Shown here: positions 21,151-33,804 of the stretch, piece by piece
Position numbering within the stretch: position 1 is the stretch's first letter
Layout: each line of letters opens with the position of its first letter
Assembly: GCF_028372415.1 (NCBI RefSeq)
Contig: NC_092875.1
Coordinates: 54,291,228-54,355,227, forward strand
From: Notamacropus eugenii
Lineage: Eukaryota > Chordata > Mammalia > Diprotodontia > Macropodidae
Reading direction: 5' to 3'
DNA: 64,000 bases
Translations under genes and position numbers: made by a program
The notes under the pieces: generated by a model
Database searches by the model: none
The model's input: the letters and a program-made list of their open reading frames with translations, nothing else
Told to the model about the DNA's origin: nothing

Positions 21151-21586
21151 TGTAAGTTCTGTGGATGACAAACTAAGGACGACTCTCTCCATCTCAATGA
21201 ACTGAGCACAACTGCCCCATCTTGTGTTAGCATTAGTTCACTCATTAAAGGACCTCCTTGCCAAACTCCCCATCCCACTGACCCTTCCACAGGGACATCC
21301 TGTATTATAACATCTGTTCAGGAAGACTTCAAAGATTCCCTGATTTCAAGAATCAGCTTGGTCATTCAGCTCTAGGTATCTTATCTAATCAGCTAGCTCT
21401 GACAATATTCCCTTCCAGTCTCCTTTGGCCTGAAGCTTTCCTTCTCCTTTAAGGTTTAAGCACATATAGCTTTTGTCCTTTTTTTCCATTGGATAGTCTG
21501 TAGATAGGGCTCCCTTGCTGGTGAACTCAACAAACCCCAAGACAATTTTGATGCTCTGGGGTCTAGTTATTCTTGCTATACCCACA
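21151..21586 (+). mobile_element. Possible retroviral LTR (436 bp)
   Basis: Inferred from its right edge: ACCCACA ends in CA at 21586, and after two bases comes a primer-binding-site-like sequence. A TG start consistent with an LTR is at 21151 (TGTAAGTTCTGTGG). No clear TATA box or poly(A) signal and no second LTR copy were found in the window. Old and incomplete if real. Confidence 0.35.
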
Positions 21587-21588
21587 GC

Positions 21589-21608
21589 TGGTGGCAGCAG
21601 TGAGATTC
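21589..21608 (+). other. Primer-binding-site-like sequence, tRNA-Leu(AAG) type
   Basis: TGGTGGCAGCAGTGAGATTC agrees at 18 of 20 positions with the complement of the 3' end of tRNA-Leu(AAG) as I recall it. It sits two bases after the CA end of the proposed LTR, the usual spacing. Leucine primers are known for ERVL-type and some other endogenous retroviruses. Confidence 0.4.
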
Positions 21609-23464
21609 AAGTGGACAGAGTCATTGGATCATTTCAGAGTTGTGACGCCTGCACCCCTAATAGGAGTCAGGAATTGGGTGAGTAGAATTTATTTCTATTT
21701 GATTTTTTTAAGCAGATGGGATTGCTGCTTGGGTAAATTAGAACTAGTAAATTAGAACTGATCCATGAATGACAGTCTCCATAGCCTGATCAGCTGAAGA
21801 AGAGGTTTGACTGTTTCACTAATTGACTTCAACAAGTATTCATCTGTCTGTCTGCTTTGTGTCTCTGAGGGTGTTTTGAGTCTGTCTCCCCTTGCACTAT
21901 GAATCCTTAACCATTCTATTAACATTCCTCAGGCATAAACTAGCCACTTGTCCTGGCATCCTGGCACTATGATTCATAGCAGATGTCCTGAGACTGTCTT
22001 GAGAATAGCGGTCAGGATAGCAAGGGCTACCAATTGTAATGCTGTGGACTGCCAGAAAGGATTCCCTGTTAGGGTTTCCTGAGTTTCATTGAGATTGCTA
22101 AGTTGAGGACTATGTCTGTAACTAGGCTTCCCAAGACAACCACATCCACTTGGTCAGTTTGACTGAGAGTCAATGGAAAGCAAAGGGACAGCTAAACCAC
22201 GGGATACCTCGGACAGGGAAAGGATTAGCAACAATGCCTCTGGTATTCTATGAAATCTCTACCCAGTCAGGGCAGTAAGGCCTGCTGCCTTGATTGCAGG
22301 GCAACCCTGGAAACATGTCTGTGTCTCATCTGTCTTGTTTCTGTGTATAATCCCTGCAGTGTTACAAAAAGAGTTCAGACCAATCTAAGCCAGCCCAAGG
22401 GAAGCCCCCAGCTAAAATGTTTAAATTATATGGTATATAAGCCAATAGGTATTCATCTAAATGACATTTTTATACTTGAGATGATCTGGCCTTGTAATTT
22501 CCAAAGGAAGGGTCATTTGACCTAACCAAATTATTCACTTGGGGGGGGGCAGGAAATTGAGGATAAACACTCCAAAGAAATGAAGAGTTATTTCTTGTGG
22601 CATGAGGAGGCCACCAAGACAAAGATTAATTCCATAGTCTCCTCTACAGATGATAATAAGAAAAGGCTTCAGTATTCAGATCCTAGAAGTGAACATTCCT
22701 CCCCCTTTTTGATCCCTGGATTTGCCCAGAAAAGATTCAGGAAACTGTCTTCTGATTTATCCAGCCCTGTTGTCAAGACCTACCACCAAACTTCCTCCTC
22801 CCCAATCCCAGATGACTTCTTGGATTTCTGGACCATTTGCCCCACACCCACCACCCCAGTACCTCCTTCTGTTCCCACACCACAAGTTGCCCAAATTTTA
22901 CTTTCATTTACTTGGGATGACCCATGAGGAAAACTGGTATTTGGCAAGCAGTGAGAGTAAGCTTGATGAGACTTCTCCTTCAGAAGTTCTATAGCTGATA
23001 CAAAATCTTTTTTTACCTTGGAGAACTTTGAAAGGGAATATATTTCTTCTTCACCTATTAAAAAAAATTGCTATGAAACAGCCCATAAAGGAAGCTAATA
23101 ATGATGGGAAAGACTGTTGAAGTCTCAGAACAACTCTCCCAGCTATCAGTAATATTAAGGAGGGACTTATTCTCATTAACTTTCTATTAGACTTTCAGCG
23201 AGAGATAAGAAGGAAAACAATATTCTTTTTTCCTCTCTGCCTTCACAAAGCTGGACAGTAGGAGATTGCAGAGATAAAGACAGACAAAAAAATGAAGAAA
23301 GTCTGTTCCCTGGTTTATAGAAATTTATGGCATTAGAAAACAATTAGAGACTAAAAATTGCAACTGAAATATAATATTTTTACTATAAATTTTCAAATTA
23401 TAATCTCTTTATTTTTTTTGTAGTGATCATTGGTGACTATTTTTTTAGTTGTTTTTTCTTTCTG
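21609..23464. other. Unassigned; possibly fossil retroviral leader and internal remnant
   Basis: If the LTR and primer site are real, this would be the leader and the start of the internal region of a fossil element. I see no domain that proves it. A proline-rich open stretch lies at 22580-22927. A G-run is at 22543-22551. The right end borders the HAL1 at 23465. Confidence 0.3.
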
Positions 23465-26060
23465 ATTTTTCCAATTTATTTATTTATTTTTTATTTTCAA
23501 CATTCATTTCCACAAGATTTTGAGTATCAAATTTTCTCCCCATCTTTCCCCTCCCCCAACCCCAAAACACCATGCATTCTGATTACCCTTCCCCCAATCT
23601 ACCCTCCCTTTTATCACACCCCTCCCCTCCCTTATCCCCATCTACTCTCTTTTCTTGTAGGGCAAGATTGATTTCTATACTCCATTACTTGTATTTCTTA
23701 TTTCCCAGCTGCATGAAAAACAATTCTCAACATTCCTTCCTAAAACATTGAGTTCCAATTTTTTTCCCTTCCTCTCTCTCCACCCATCCCCACTGAGAAG
23801 GCAAGCAATTCAATATAGGCTATACATGTGTAGTTATGCAGAAGACTTCTATAATAGTCATGTTGTGGAAGACTAAATATATTTCCCTCCATTCTATCCT
23901 GCCCCCCATTTTTTCTATTCTCTCTTTTGACCTTGTCCCTCCCCAAAAGTGTTTACTTCTAATTACTTCCCCCTCTCATTTGCCCTCCCTTCTATCACCC
24001 CCCCACACACAGCCCAATCATCCACTTCTCCCTTACTTTCCTGTAGTGTAAGATAGATTTTCATACCAAATTGAGTGTGTATGTCATTCCCTCCTTAAGC
24101 CAATTGTGATGAGACTAAGCTTCACTTTTTCCCTCTCACCTCCTCCCCTTTTCCCCTCCATTGAAAAAGCTTTTTCTTGCCTCTTTTATGAGAGATAATT
24201 TGCTCCATTCCATTTCTCCCTTTCTCTTCCCAATATATTCCTCTCTCATCTCTTAATTTTATTTTTTCAGATATCATCCCTTCCTATTCATTTTACCCTG
24301 TGCCCTCTGTCTATATGTTTATAATCCCTCCAACTACCCAAATACTGAGCAAAGTTTCAAGAGTTACAAATATTATCTCTCAATGTAGGAATGTAAACAA
24401 TTCAACTTTTGAAAGTCCTTTATGATTTCTCTTTCCTGTTTACCTTTTCATGCTTCTCTTGATTCTTGTATTGGAAAGTCATATTTTCTATTCAGCTCTG
24501 GTCTTTACATCAAGAATGCTTGAAAGTCCTCTATTTCATTGAATGACCATTCTTTTCCCTGAAGTACTATGCTCAGTTTTTCTGGGTAGGTGATTCTTGA
24601 TTTTAGTCCTAGTTCCTTTGACTTCTGGAATATCATATTACAAGACCTTTTATCCCTTAATGTAGAAGTTGCTAGATCTTGTGTTGTCTTTATTGTATTT
24701 CCACACTACTCAAATTGTTTCTTTCTGACTGCTTGCAATATTTTCTCCTTGACCTGGGAACTCTGGAATTTGGCTACAATATTCCTAGGAGTTTCTCTTT
24801 CAGGAGGTGATTGGTGAATTCTTTCAATATTTATTTGCCCTCTGGTTCTAGAATATCAGGGCAGTTTTCCTTGATAACTTCATGAGAGATGATGTCTAGG
24901 CTCGTTTTTTGATCATGGCATTCAGGTAGTCTCATTATTTTTAAATTGTCTCTCCTGGATCTCTTTTCCAGGTCAGTTGTTTTTCCAATGAGATATTTCA
25001 GATTATCTTCTATTTTTTCATTCTTTTGTTTCTATTTTGCAATTTCTTGTTTTCTCATAAAGTCATTAGTTTCCATCTGCTCCATTTTAATTTTTAAAGA
25101 ACTATTTTCTTCAATGAGTTTTTGAACCTTCTTTTCCATTTGGCTAATTTTGCTCTTTAAAGCATTCTTCTCCTCATTGGCTTTTTGGACCTCTTTTGCT
25201 ATTTGAGTTAGTCTATTTTTAAAGGTGTTAATTTCTTCAACATTTTTTTGGATCTCCTTTAGCACGGTATTGACTTGCTTTTCATGATTTTCTTGCATTG
25301 CTCTCATTTCTTTTCCCAATTTTTCCTCCACCTCTCTTACTTGATTTTCAAAATTCTTTTTTAGCTCTTGCATGGCCTGAGACCATTGCATATTTATTTT
25401 CAAGGTTTGGGACTCAGAAGCCTTGACTTTTATGTCTTCCTCTGATGGTATGCATTGTTCCTCCTCATTTGAAAGGATGGAAGAAAATACCTGCTCACCA
25501 AGAAAGTAACCTTCTATTGTCTTATTCTTTTTCCCTTTTTTGGCCATTTTCCCAGTCAGTTACTTGATTTTGAGTTCTTTGTCAAGGGGAGGGGACCTGT
25601 AGCTTCTCAGTTCCTCCAAGGAGGCACAAGCAAGGGAGAGGAGTTTATTCCTCTCCTGGTCTGTGCTCTGGTATGTGAGCAGGATTCCTTCTCCACAGCC
25701 TCCACCAGCTCCACCACACCAGCACTCCTCCTCACCCTAGGTTAGCCCCTCAGGGCTGAGATCCAGATCAGCTGCTCAATTATCCTAGGGGCTTTAGGCC
25801 AGGGCTCCAAAATTGGAAACTACTGCTTCCTAGGGTTGGAGCTAGACTGCTGTGTTCCCTTCCCACCCAAGTGAAAGAGCTTTCTCACTAACCTTTGAAG
25901 CTATCTTTGGTGTTTGTGAGTTGAGGGATCTGGGACCCACAGCTGTTGCCAGTGGCTTGGTGCCTTGAAGCCTGCTCCATTCCTGTCCTTGCTATGGCTT
26001 GGCCCATGTAGTGCTACACTCCACTCCATGCCTGTGCTGGGCTGCACTCTGCTTCCTGGA
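23465..26060 (-). mobile_element. HAL1-like element, 5'-truncated
   Basis: From left: A-rich tail in antisense, 3' UTR (CAACATTCATTTCCACAAGA, then C/T-rich runs), ORF1 (25547 to about 24470) and part of the 5' UTR up to about 26060. No ORF2. The CA microsatellite seen in its relatives has collapsed here to a short TCTATATGTTTATA stretch at about 24310. Confidence 0.85.
24470..25547 (-). pseudogene. HAL1 ORF1, N-terminal half open
   Basis: The first 171 codons (25547-25032) are open from the natural start MAKKGKKNKTIEGYFLGEQ, through an acidic stretch (NEEEQCIPSEEDIK), into the long coiled coil (QVREVEEKLGKEMRAM, ANEEKNALKSKISQMEKK). The RRM-like and C-terminal domains follow to about 24470, but with stops and a frame change, so the protein is truncated after the coil. 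Confidence 0.85.
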
Positions 26061-27384
26061 ATTATAATTTAAAGATTTTTTTGTAACTGCTAAAACATTG
26101 TAATGGATTTCTTGAGGTTTGTAGCTAGGATTAAGATTAAGTACAAACAACACACACACTTCTCTTCCCTTTCTGTAGGGCATGATATGTATTGTTCTAG
26201 TAGAAGATGAGTTAGATTACTATGAGAGAAAAAGCAGAACTGAAAGTAATTTGAAAAGAGAATTTAATTGTTTAGGTAAACTAGTAAAAAACTTACCTAA
26301 ATTGAAATAGACTATGCAACTCCAGAGTATAGCAGTTAATTGGTATTATATATGGAAAGTTTCACAGGAGAGATTCAGTAGAATGTTAGACTAGAACATG
26401 ACTGAGAAATGTACTTAAGAAAGTAGTGAAGGTAAAGAGAAGTAAGGAACTGGAGAGTAAAGTGAAAGGTTAGTTTCAAAGTTGCTAAGCTTTTAATCAA
26501 AGTCCACTGAAAGGAAAAGAAATTGAAAGTTTAAGCAAGTAGGGATGAGAGAAGAATGGGTAGAAAGTTAAAGGAAGTCAGAATCTTCACTAGCACATTG
26601 TGAATGGAGGGTTTGAAAGGCAAGGGTTTGATGTTATGGATAGAGGTTTGAGAAGGTTTTTTATTCCACTGAGATGAGGATATAAGAAACTTTATGTGGT
26701 TATTCTTTATGATATAAGAATATAGAAATACCTCTGCAGCATGAAATTATTCAAGAATAAAATTATATCCTGGAAGGACCATTAAAAGGGTATGTCCCAA
26801 TCCTTAGGGCTCCAAAAAGGGGGGATAGGAATGTGATATTGCCACCATGAATCTTTTAAAGTAAGCTAAATGAAAGCAGAAGGCTCTAAAATTTGAGGCA
26901 CTAATTGCTAATGACCCTTGGGAAAATGGAGATTTTGCTTGTTACCATTGGGGATTGTAAGTTCAGATTTGAATCTGTTGAAGTTTATTCTGAAACTAAA
27001 TCATACTGTGCTCATGCTGGTTATGTTTCCTTGTTGTTAGAAGCAGTTTTGTTACTCTTGGACCTTGCTATCTGCAAAAGCTAGGCCTACTCCTCCTCAT
27101 CTGACCTGGTGTCTATGGGCAATACCCATGAAGCCTCTGCTGTAAAAACTCCAGCTCTTGGTGACTACTTTTATGACTTTTAGTTTCCCCTTCTTCCTTC
27201 AGTTGACTATAATCCTTTGCCTTTGTCTGCTGGCTTGGTTACAGTTCAAGCAACTGCTCCTGCCCCTGAATAGGCCTCCTGAATCACCACTGAACTGTCA
27301 GCTCCAGTGGATTTTGGGTATCCAAGGCCCAATGGCCTATGATATTCCATTTGTTATTGTCTTCTCTTGTGACCTTAGCCCTTA
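26061..27384. other. No recognisable feature
   Basis: AT-rich, purine-biased in 26230-26700, no coding or RNA gene signal and no family recognised. It may be old unique sequence or an unrecognised repeat. Confidence 0.45.
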
Positions 27385-27425
27385 GCACAGTGCCTGGCAC
27401 ATTATAAGCACTTAATGTTTGTTTG
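27385..27425 (+). repeat. L2/MIR 3' tail fragment
   Basis: TAGCACAGTGCCTGGCACAT followed by TATAAGCACTTAATGTTTGT. Confidence 0.65.
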
Positions 27426-27479
27426 CTGTAGACTGACTCTGGATCTCTCTACATTTTGCTCTCTACATTCTACCTTAAC

Positions 27480-27942
27480 AGTATCACCAGGTGTCATTCA
27501 ATTGATAACTTCTAGGCAAATAATTCCCAGATCTATGTATCTAGTCAACTTTCTTCTGGACATCTCCACCTGGATGAACCATAGGCTTCTGAAACTTACC
27601 ATTAGCAAAGCAGAACTCATTATATAATATTTTCCCCTAAATCCCATCCCTCCTCCAAACTTCCCTGTTTCTTTTTATTGAACCATTCCTCTATTCACTC
27701 AAGTTCAGAACTTTGGGGTCATCTTTGCTTTTGTCTCTCTCAGCAACTATACCCAGTCAATTGTCAAGACTTGTCCATCCTACATCCATCTATAAAATGA
27801 AGAGGTTGGTCTCAGAGGCCTATAAGATCTCTTCTAGCTTTAAATCAACAATCCTATGATCCTTTGGTTTTTGTCTCCTCTCTACTCATATAGCCTCTCT
27901 CCTAGTTCAACTCAGTCCTTTTATCACTTCTCTCCTGGACAT
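27480..27942 (+). mobile_element. L2 LINE ORF2 fragment with nested SINE piece
   Basis: A forward open piece ending DISTWMNHRLLKLTISKAELI (27544-27624 region) matches the L2 block DISNWMSHR-LKLNMSKTELI. FGVIF-like (LGVILD) and SVKTCPSYIH-like wording follows up to 27785. L2 wording resumes after a MIR-like insert at 27870-27942 (TCACTTCTCTCCTGGAC). Confidence 0.7.
27786..27869 (+). repeat. MIR-like 3' fragment nested in L2
   Basis: ATCTATAAAATGAAGAGGTT, CCTATAAGATCTCTTCTAGC and CAATCCTATGATCC match the common marsupial MIR-type tail. Confidence 0.55.
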
Positions 27943-28959
27943 TTTTTTTTCTCTGAAGAGAGAAATATTTAATGGGGAATATCAGAATACATACAATAGG
28001 GGAATTCAGAGCTCAATAATGAACATGTTTATCTAGTAAAAATTGAGCTATTAAGGGCATGGTCCACAGACATATTAATCTATCATTATGATGCCTATAT
28101 ACTACAATAACATTATATAATCATTCACAATTTTCCTAAAAATGCAAGACCCCCCCCCCAATATTCTATAAAGAAGAAGAACTGGATTGTCTCTTCTAGG
28201 CCCAGGGAGGACTGCCCAGACTCAAGGCATAGAGGAGTGAAGCAGAAAAGCCACACTTCTGCTATTTGGCTCAGTTTATCTTGAAGTAGACCCAGGTCAG
28301 TGAACAATGCTAGATGTAAGACCCACACATATCTCGGGTTACTAAGTGAAGAGGAAAAAATAGACTCACAAGGTCCCTGACTTCTCTGAAGACTATTTTA
28401 AAGGGAACAAAGGTAAGGATAGGAACCACCAGTCTCTTTGTCCCCTAGCAAGAGAGAGAAGGGGAAGCAAAGCCATCAGGCTGCTGCTCCTTTTACAGCT
28501 ACAAGGCAAGAGAGCCAGTGGAGGAATAGGGTCATCTGGTTAGTGATCATCTCATAATAGTTTCTTAGTAAAATGACAAGATAAAACAAATGCACTTGGG
28601 AAATTGTTTTAGAGGTTATGCAAAGGAAAGAATATGTAAGATGGAATATCAGTTAGGAATTCATTACGATATTCCAAGAGAAGTGATGAAGGTCTTAATG
28701 AGAACGTCATTGCTTTATGGAGAGATGGGTAGGTAAGCACTTCAGTTGAAGTCTTCTCTAGGGCAGGCAAGGTTCTGTAGTTTACTGATGAGGTTCCTAT
28801 ATCTCCTCATGACCATGCTTATTATAAGAGCCTTCTGAGGTTGAACATAAAGGAAAGACCTCAAACATTTTAAGAAGTTATCTCCTTCAATAGATCTCTC
28901 TCCAACAATGATACTCTGCCTGGCCTTACTCCTCAATAGTTAGCCTACTCCCTCTACCT
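27943..28959. other. No gene; T-run start and C-run
   Basis: A T-run at 27943-27951 followed by GAGAAATATTTAATGGGG could be the tail of an antisense retrocopy, but no parent gene and no target-site duplication were found. A C-run lies at 28149-28159. Short minus-strand open frames are unremarkable. Confidence 0.4.
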
Positions 28960-29547
28960 TATGCTTGCTCCATCCCAGTGATTCTGAACCTCTGGCTTCA
29001 GATGTATAAATCCTGTTTCCTATCCTCAACTGGAAAGTGTTTATTCCTATCTACCTCAATCCTACCCCAGGCATGACCCACTCCAGCTCTCCCCACCCTT
29101 TCTATCATGCCCTCTGGAAAACCTACCCTATGATCAAAAAACTTCCTTTCACGTTAAACTTCTTCCATTCTCATTCCCTTCATCTTACAGTTTTCACTGA
29201 AACCTAGATAAAATCATTTTCCTTTACTTATACCAGTTCTTCTTTCTTTCATGTTCCCAAAATCACTGTTTAGGCTAGAGTAGTCAATATATTTCTTGTT
29301 CCCCATTGCCAGTTCCAAACTCTTCTACTCCCATCACTAAACAAATTCTCTCCCTTTGAAGTTCACACTAGTCAAATTCATCATCATTTAAATTTATCCA
29401 AATACTAGTGGCTATTATCTATTAACCTCTCAGGACATTTTCCTTCTTCACTGAGTTCACTGCCTGGCCTTCCCCTTCTCCTGTCCTTATATTAGGGGAT
29501 TTTGCTATACGTAATGATATTCCCTCAAACACCCCCAGCTTTCTGGT
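28960..29547 (+). mobile_element. Probable L2 LINE, endonuclease region
   Basis: C/T-rich sequence ending TCCTTATATTAGGGGATTTT, TGATATTCCCTCAAACACCC, which matches the L2 'ILGDFNIHVDDPSNT' region at nucleotide level. The left part is weakly supported. Confidence 0.4.
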
Positions 29548-29549
29548 TT

Positions 29550-29690
29550 TTTAGTCACATCTAACTCCGCTGACCCCATTTGAGGTTTTCTTGGCAAAGA
29601 TACCGGAGTGGATTACCATTTCCTTCTCCAGTTCATTTTACAGATGAGGAACTGAGGTAAATGGGGTTAAGTGACTTGCCATTTTTCTAT
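29550..29690 (-). repeat. RTE-tailed tRNA SINE, partial
   Basis: TCACATCTAACTCCGCTGAC, AAAGATACCGGAGTGGATTA, CCATTTCCTTCTCCAG, then CATTTTACAGATGAGGAACT and GGTTAAGTGACTTGCC. Confidence 0.8.
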
Positions 29691-29734
29691 CTTGATCTCT
29701 TGGTGAGCCAACTCAATACTATACTGCCACCAAG

Positions 29735-32095
29735 AATGTAGGATTGGTTCAATATTTGGGAAATTACAAACATAACTGGTCACATTAATAATAAGAACAA
29801 CAAAAAAAATCACATTATTATATCAATAGATGCAGAAAAAGCATATGCCAAGATACAGCAGTCATTCCTGTTAAAAAGATTAGAAAGCATGGAAATAAAT
29901 GGATCTTTCCTTAATATAAGTAGTATCTATTTAAAAATCAAGAATCAGAACTATCAATAATAGGGATAAACTTGAGGTCTTTCCAATAAAGATTAGGTAT
30001 AAAGTAAGGATATCCGCTACCACTATTACTATGCAAGTGCTAGAATAGCTAGCCATAGCAATGTAAAGAAAAAAGAAATTGAGGGAATAAGAATAGGTAA
30101 AGAGGAAACAAAGAAAACACAAAATTATCACTTTTAGCAGATGAGATGATGGTTTACTTACAGAACTCTTGAAAATCAATTTTAAAAATTGAAACAGGTA
30201 ATTTCAGCAAAGTTGCAGGATAGAAAATAAATCCACATAAATCATCAATATTTCTGTATATTGCCAATGAAATCCGGCAAGAAGAGATAGAAAGAAAAAG
30301 TTCATTTAAGATAACTAAGGAAAACATAAAATACTTGGAATACATATAGGAACCATATGAACACAACTACAAAATTCTCTTTCCATAAATTAATATGGAT
30401 TTACTGAAAGAATGTTAATGGCTTGTTGTTAGGTTACGTTGCTATAATAAAAATGATAATACTATCTCAATTAATTTACTTATTCAGTGCCATACCAATC
30501 AAACAACCAAGTGATTACTTTATAGAGCTAGAAAAAAATTCATCTAGAGGAACAAAAGATTAAGAATCTGCAGGGAATTAATGGGGGAAAAATGTGGGAA
30601 GGAAAGGGACCTAGCTGAATCAGAATTCAAATTATAATACAAAGCCATAACCATTAAAACAATTTGATACTGGTTAAGAAATAGAGAGGTTGATGAATGA
30701 AATGTATCTAAGTATATAATATGTAGATGCAAATGAGCACAGTAATCTATTGTTTGAGAAGCCCAAAGATCCCAACTATTTTTGGCAAGAACTCAGTATT
30801 TTACAAAACTGTTAGGATAACTTTACAGCAATATGAAAGAAATTAATCTAAATCAACATCGTACACCATCTATCAAGGTAAGTTCCCCATGAGCACATAA
30901 TTTAGACATAAAGGATGAATAAATTAGAGAAACAAGGAAGAAATTATCTTCTAGATTTATGAATGGAAGAAGAGTTCATGACCAAACAAGAGACAGAAAG
31001 AATCATGGAAGATAAAATGGACAACTTTGATTACATAAAATTAAAAACTTTTGCATAAACAAAACTAATTCAGCTAAAATTAAGAGAAGCAAGTGAGAAA
31101 AAAAATCTTTACAGCAAGTTTCTCTGATAAAGGTCTAACTTCTTAAATATAGAGGGCACTGATTTAATTTTATAAGAATATGAACCATTTTCTAGTAAAT
31201 AAATCATCAAAGGATACAAACGGGCAGTTTTCAGAGGAAGAAATACAAGCTAACAATAGATATATACAAAAAAATGCTTCAAACCACTAATAATTATAGA
31301 ATTACACATTAAATGTTCTACCTTACACCCATCAGATTGGCAAAGTTGACAAAAAGGAAAATGAGAAATTCTGGAGGAGTTGAGGCAAAATGGGTATATT
31401 AATGCACTTTTGGTGAAGTTGTGAACTGGTCCATCCATTCTGGAAAAAAAATTTGAAACTATGCTCCAAAGTTATTAAATTGTGCATATCCTTTGACCTG
31501 GTGATACCACTACTATTCTACATCCCAAATAGATCAAAAGAAAAAAATTAACTACCCATATGTACAAAAATATTCATAGCAGGGTTTTTTGGTGGCAAAA
31601 ATTGGAAACTGAAAGTGTGTCCATCAATTGGGGAATAGTTGAATTTGAATGTGACAGGATACTGTTGTGCTATAAGAAATTATGAAGAGAAGGGATTCAT
31701 AGAAACCTGGGAAGACTTGAACTGTCGCAAATTGAAGTGAGAAGAACCAAAAGAACAATTTACATAATAACAATAATATTATAAGGACAATCAACTGTGA
31801 AAGACTTAGGATCCCTGAAATAATGATCAATTACAGTTTGAGAAGAGTCATAATGAAACATGCTGCTCATCTCCAAATCTAGAGGAGATAAACTCAGAAG
31901 ACTGAGACAAAGTTTTTGATTTTCCTGGTTTTTGTTTTGACATAACCAATTCTGGAATTTGTTCTGCTTGACCATACATGTTTGTAGCAGAGGTTTTACT
32001 TATCTTTCTCAATAGAGAAGAGTGGAAAAGGGGAAATGGGATAGAGAAAAGGGGGGGGGTCTTCATTTAAAAAAAAAACCAAAGCACTAAATTTT
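29735..32095 (+). mobile_element. Old L1, 3' half (ORF2 RT to 3' UTR)
   Basis: Starts in the GFNIW-like block (GGTTCAATATTTGGGAAATT), continues through the TEKAYAKIQQS-like block, a degraded YADD region (about 30135), NFSKVAGYKI-like wording, the C-terminal part and a 3' UTR ending about 32095 after a G-run and an A-run. Frame changes are many; no long open frame is left. Compared with the L1 at 9776 it is more diverged. 5'-truncated. Confidence 0.8.
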
Positions 32096-32299
32096 TTTAA
32101 AAGGTTAAATAAAGCCCAAGATGAATAAAGCCCTTGGTCTACTGTCAACAACACCTTGCCAAACCCCCACCTCCAGATTACCCCCACCATCTATCTCCTT
32201 TGCTCCCATTCACAAGCTGCTGAAAGGAGATGGAGGAAATTATGAAACCATGCTGAATGGGTTCACATGAGTTTATGTTTTCTAATTTCACCTGGAGGC

Positions 32300-32534
32300 T
32301 CCCCTTAAGCAAAGAAAGCATTCTATTCCTCCCTAATCATTTTGGTTGTCCTACTCTCTACATCACTTGTTCCAAACCTTGTCTCTCTCCAAGCTTTCCA
32401 TGACACTCACTTTGAGGGCTTCATTTTATTATTCAATGAAAAAAAATTGAAGCCATTCCTAAGAGTTCCCCTTTTGCCTCCTCTTATCTCACATCATTCA
32501 GAAATTTTCCCTCTTTCACTTCAGTCCAATTTCT
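32300..32534 (+). mobile_element. Probable L2 LINE fragment, left of the RPL23A retrocopy
   Basis: C/T-rich sequence of L2 type that ends in the target site TCAGTCCAATTTCT. The match is weaker here than in the right part. Confidence 0.4.
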
Positions 32535-33080
<546 letters not shown>

Positions 33081-33190
33081 TCAGTCCAATTTCTAAAGAA
33101 AAATAGTCCTTCTCTTTACCAAGGTTAACTTTCTACTTGTACACTCTCCCACTTTCTCCAGCAGAATGCTTATACTATAACACTTCCTTT
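33081..33190 (+). mobile_element. L2 LINE fragment, right of the RPL23A retrocopy
   Basis: GTCCTTCTCTTTACCAAGG, CTTTCTACTTGTAC and CACTTTCTCCAGCAG fit the L2 ORF2 block reading LLFAKANPSTC...HLLQQ. Confidence 0.5.
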
Positions 33191-33418
33191 TTCTTATTTT
33201 CAGCTTCTCCCTATATACAAGCTTTCCTTTTGCTGCTGCTGCTGCCGCTGCTGCATAGAGCTTGGCCTAGGACCTATTGCTGGCCAATCAATGAGAAGCC
33301 AAGTGATTCGGGGTTAAGGTTGGTCTTTAAGAGAAACAAAGGTCTCAGAGATTAAAATGTACATTCTCTTCAGGCAGAGTACCCACAGGTAAATGTGTGA
33401 TACCCTATGTGGACAGAG

Positions 33419-33532
33419 GGAAAGGAAGGAAGAAAGGAAAGAAGGAAGGAAGGAAAGAAGGAAGGAAGGAAGGAAGGAAGGAAGGAAGGAAGGAAGGAAG
33501 GAAGGAAGGAAGGAAGGAAGGAAGGAAGGAAG
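33419..33532. repeat. (GGAA)n microsatellite
   Basis: About 110 bp of GGAA with a few GAAA interruptions at the left. The open frames through it (KEGRKEGR) are artefacts. Confidence 0.97.
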
Positions 33533-33595
33533 AAGTCACCCAACTACAAATTTTGTCCTCAGTGAGCAGCTCCTTTTCTCCTCACAAAAGTTGCT

Positions 33596-33795
33596 GTTCA
33601 TCCTTCATTCTTGAAGAGGACCATGACCTCAAGGAAGTAATGCTAGTGAATTGGAATTAAGTGAAAAAGGGCTGTGCAAAGTCAGTGGCCTCATTTTCTT
33701 TTTCAGAGCCATCTGGGTCCAGGGGACATATATAGATCAAGATACCCGGAGATGGCCCAGGATGCAGTGAGGACTCCTTTTGAGGGATTAAGTCT
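33596..33795 (+). repeat. Marsupial SINE, 'AAGAAGACCATGACA' family, copy 2
   Basis: TGTTCATCCTTCATTCTTGA, AGAGGACCATGACC, GGGCTGTGCAAAGTCAGTGG, CAGAGCCATCTGGGTCCAG and GGAGATGGCCCAGGATGCAG align with the copy at 2285. Confidence 0.75.
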
Positions 33796-33804
33796 TCATA
33801 AGAA

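Noticed and set aside
22580-22927. 115-residue proline-rich open frame
   Set aside because: No recognisable domain or start context. It lies in a possible fossil retroviral remnant and is not supported as a host gene.
27943-28500. Possible antisense retrocopy beginning with a T-run
   Set aside because: No parent gene recognised and no target-site duplication found.
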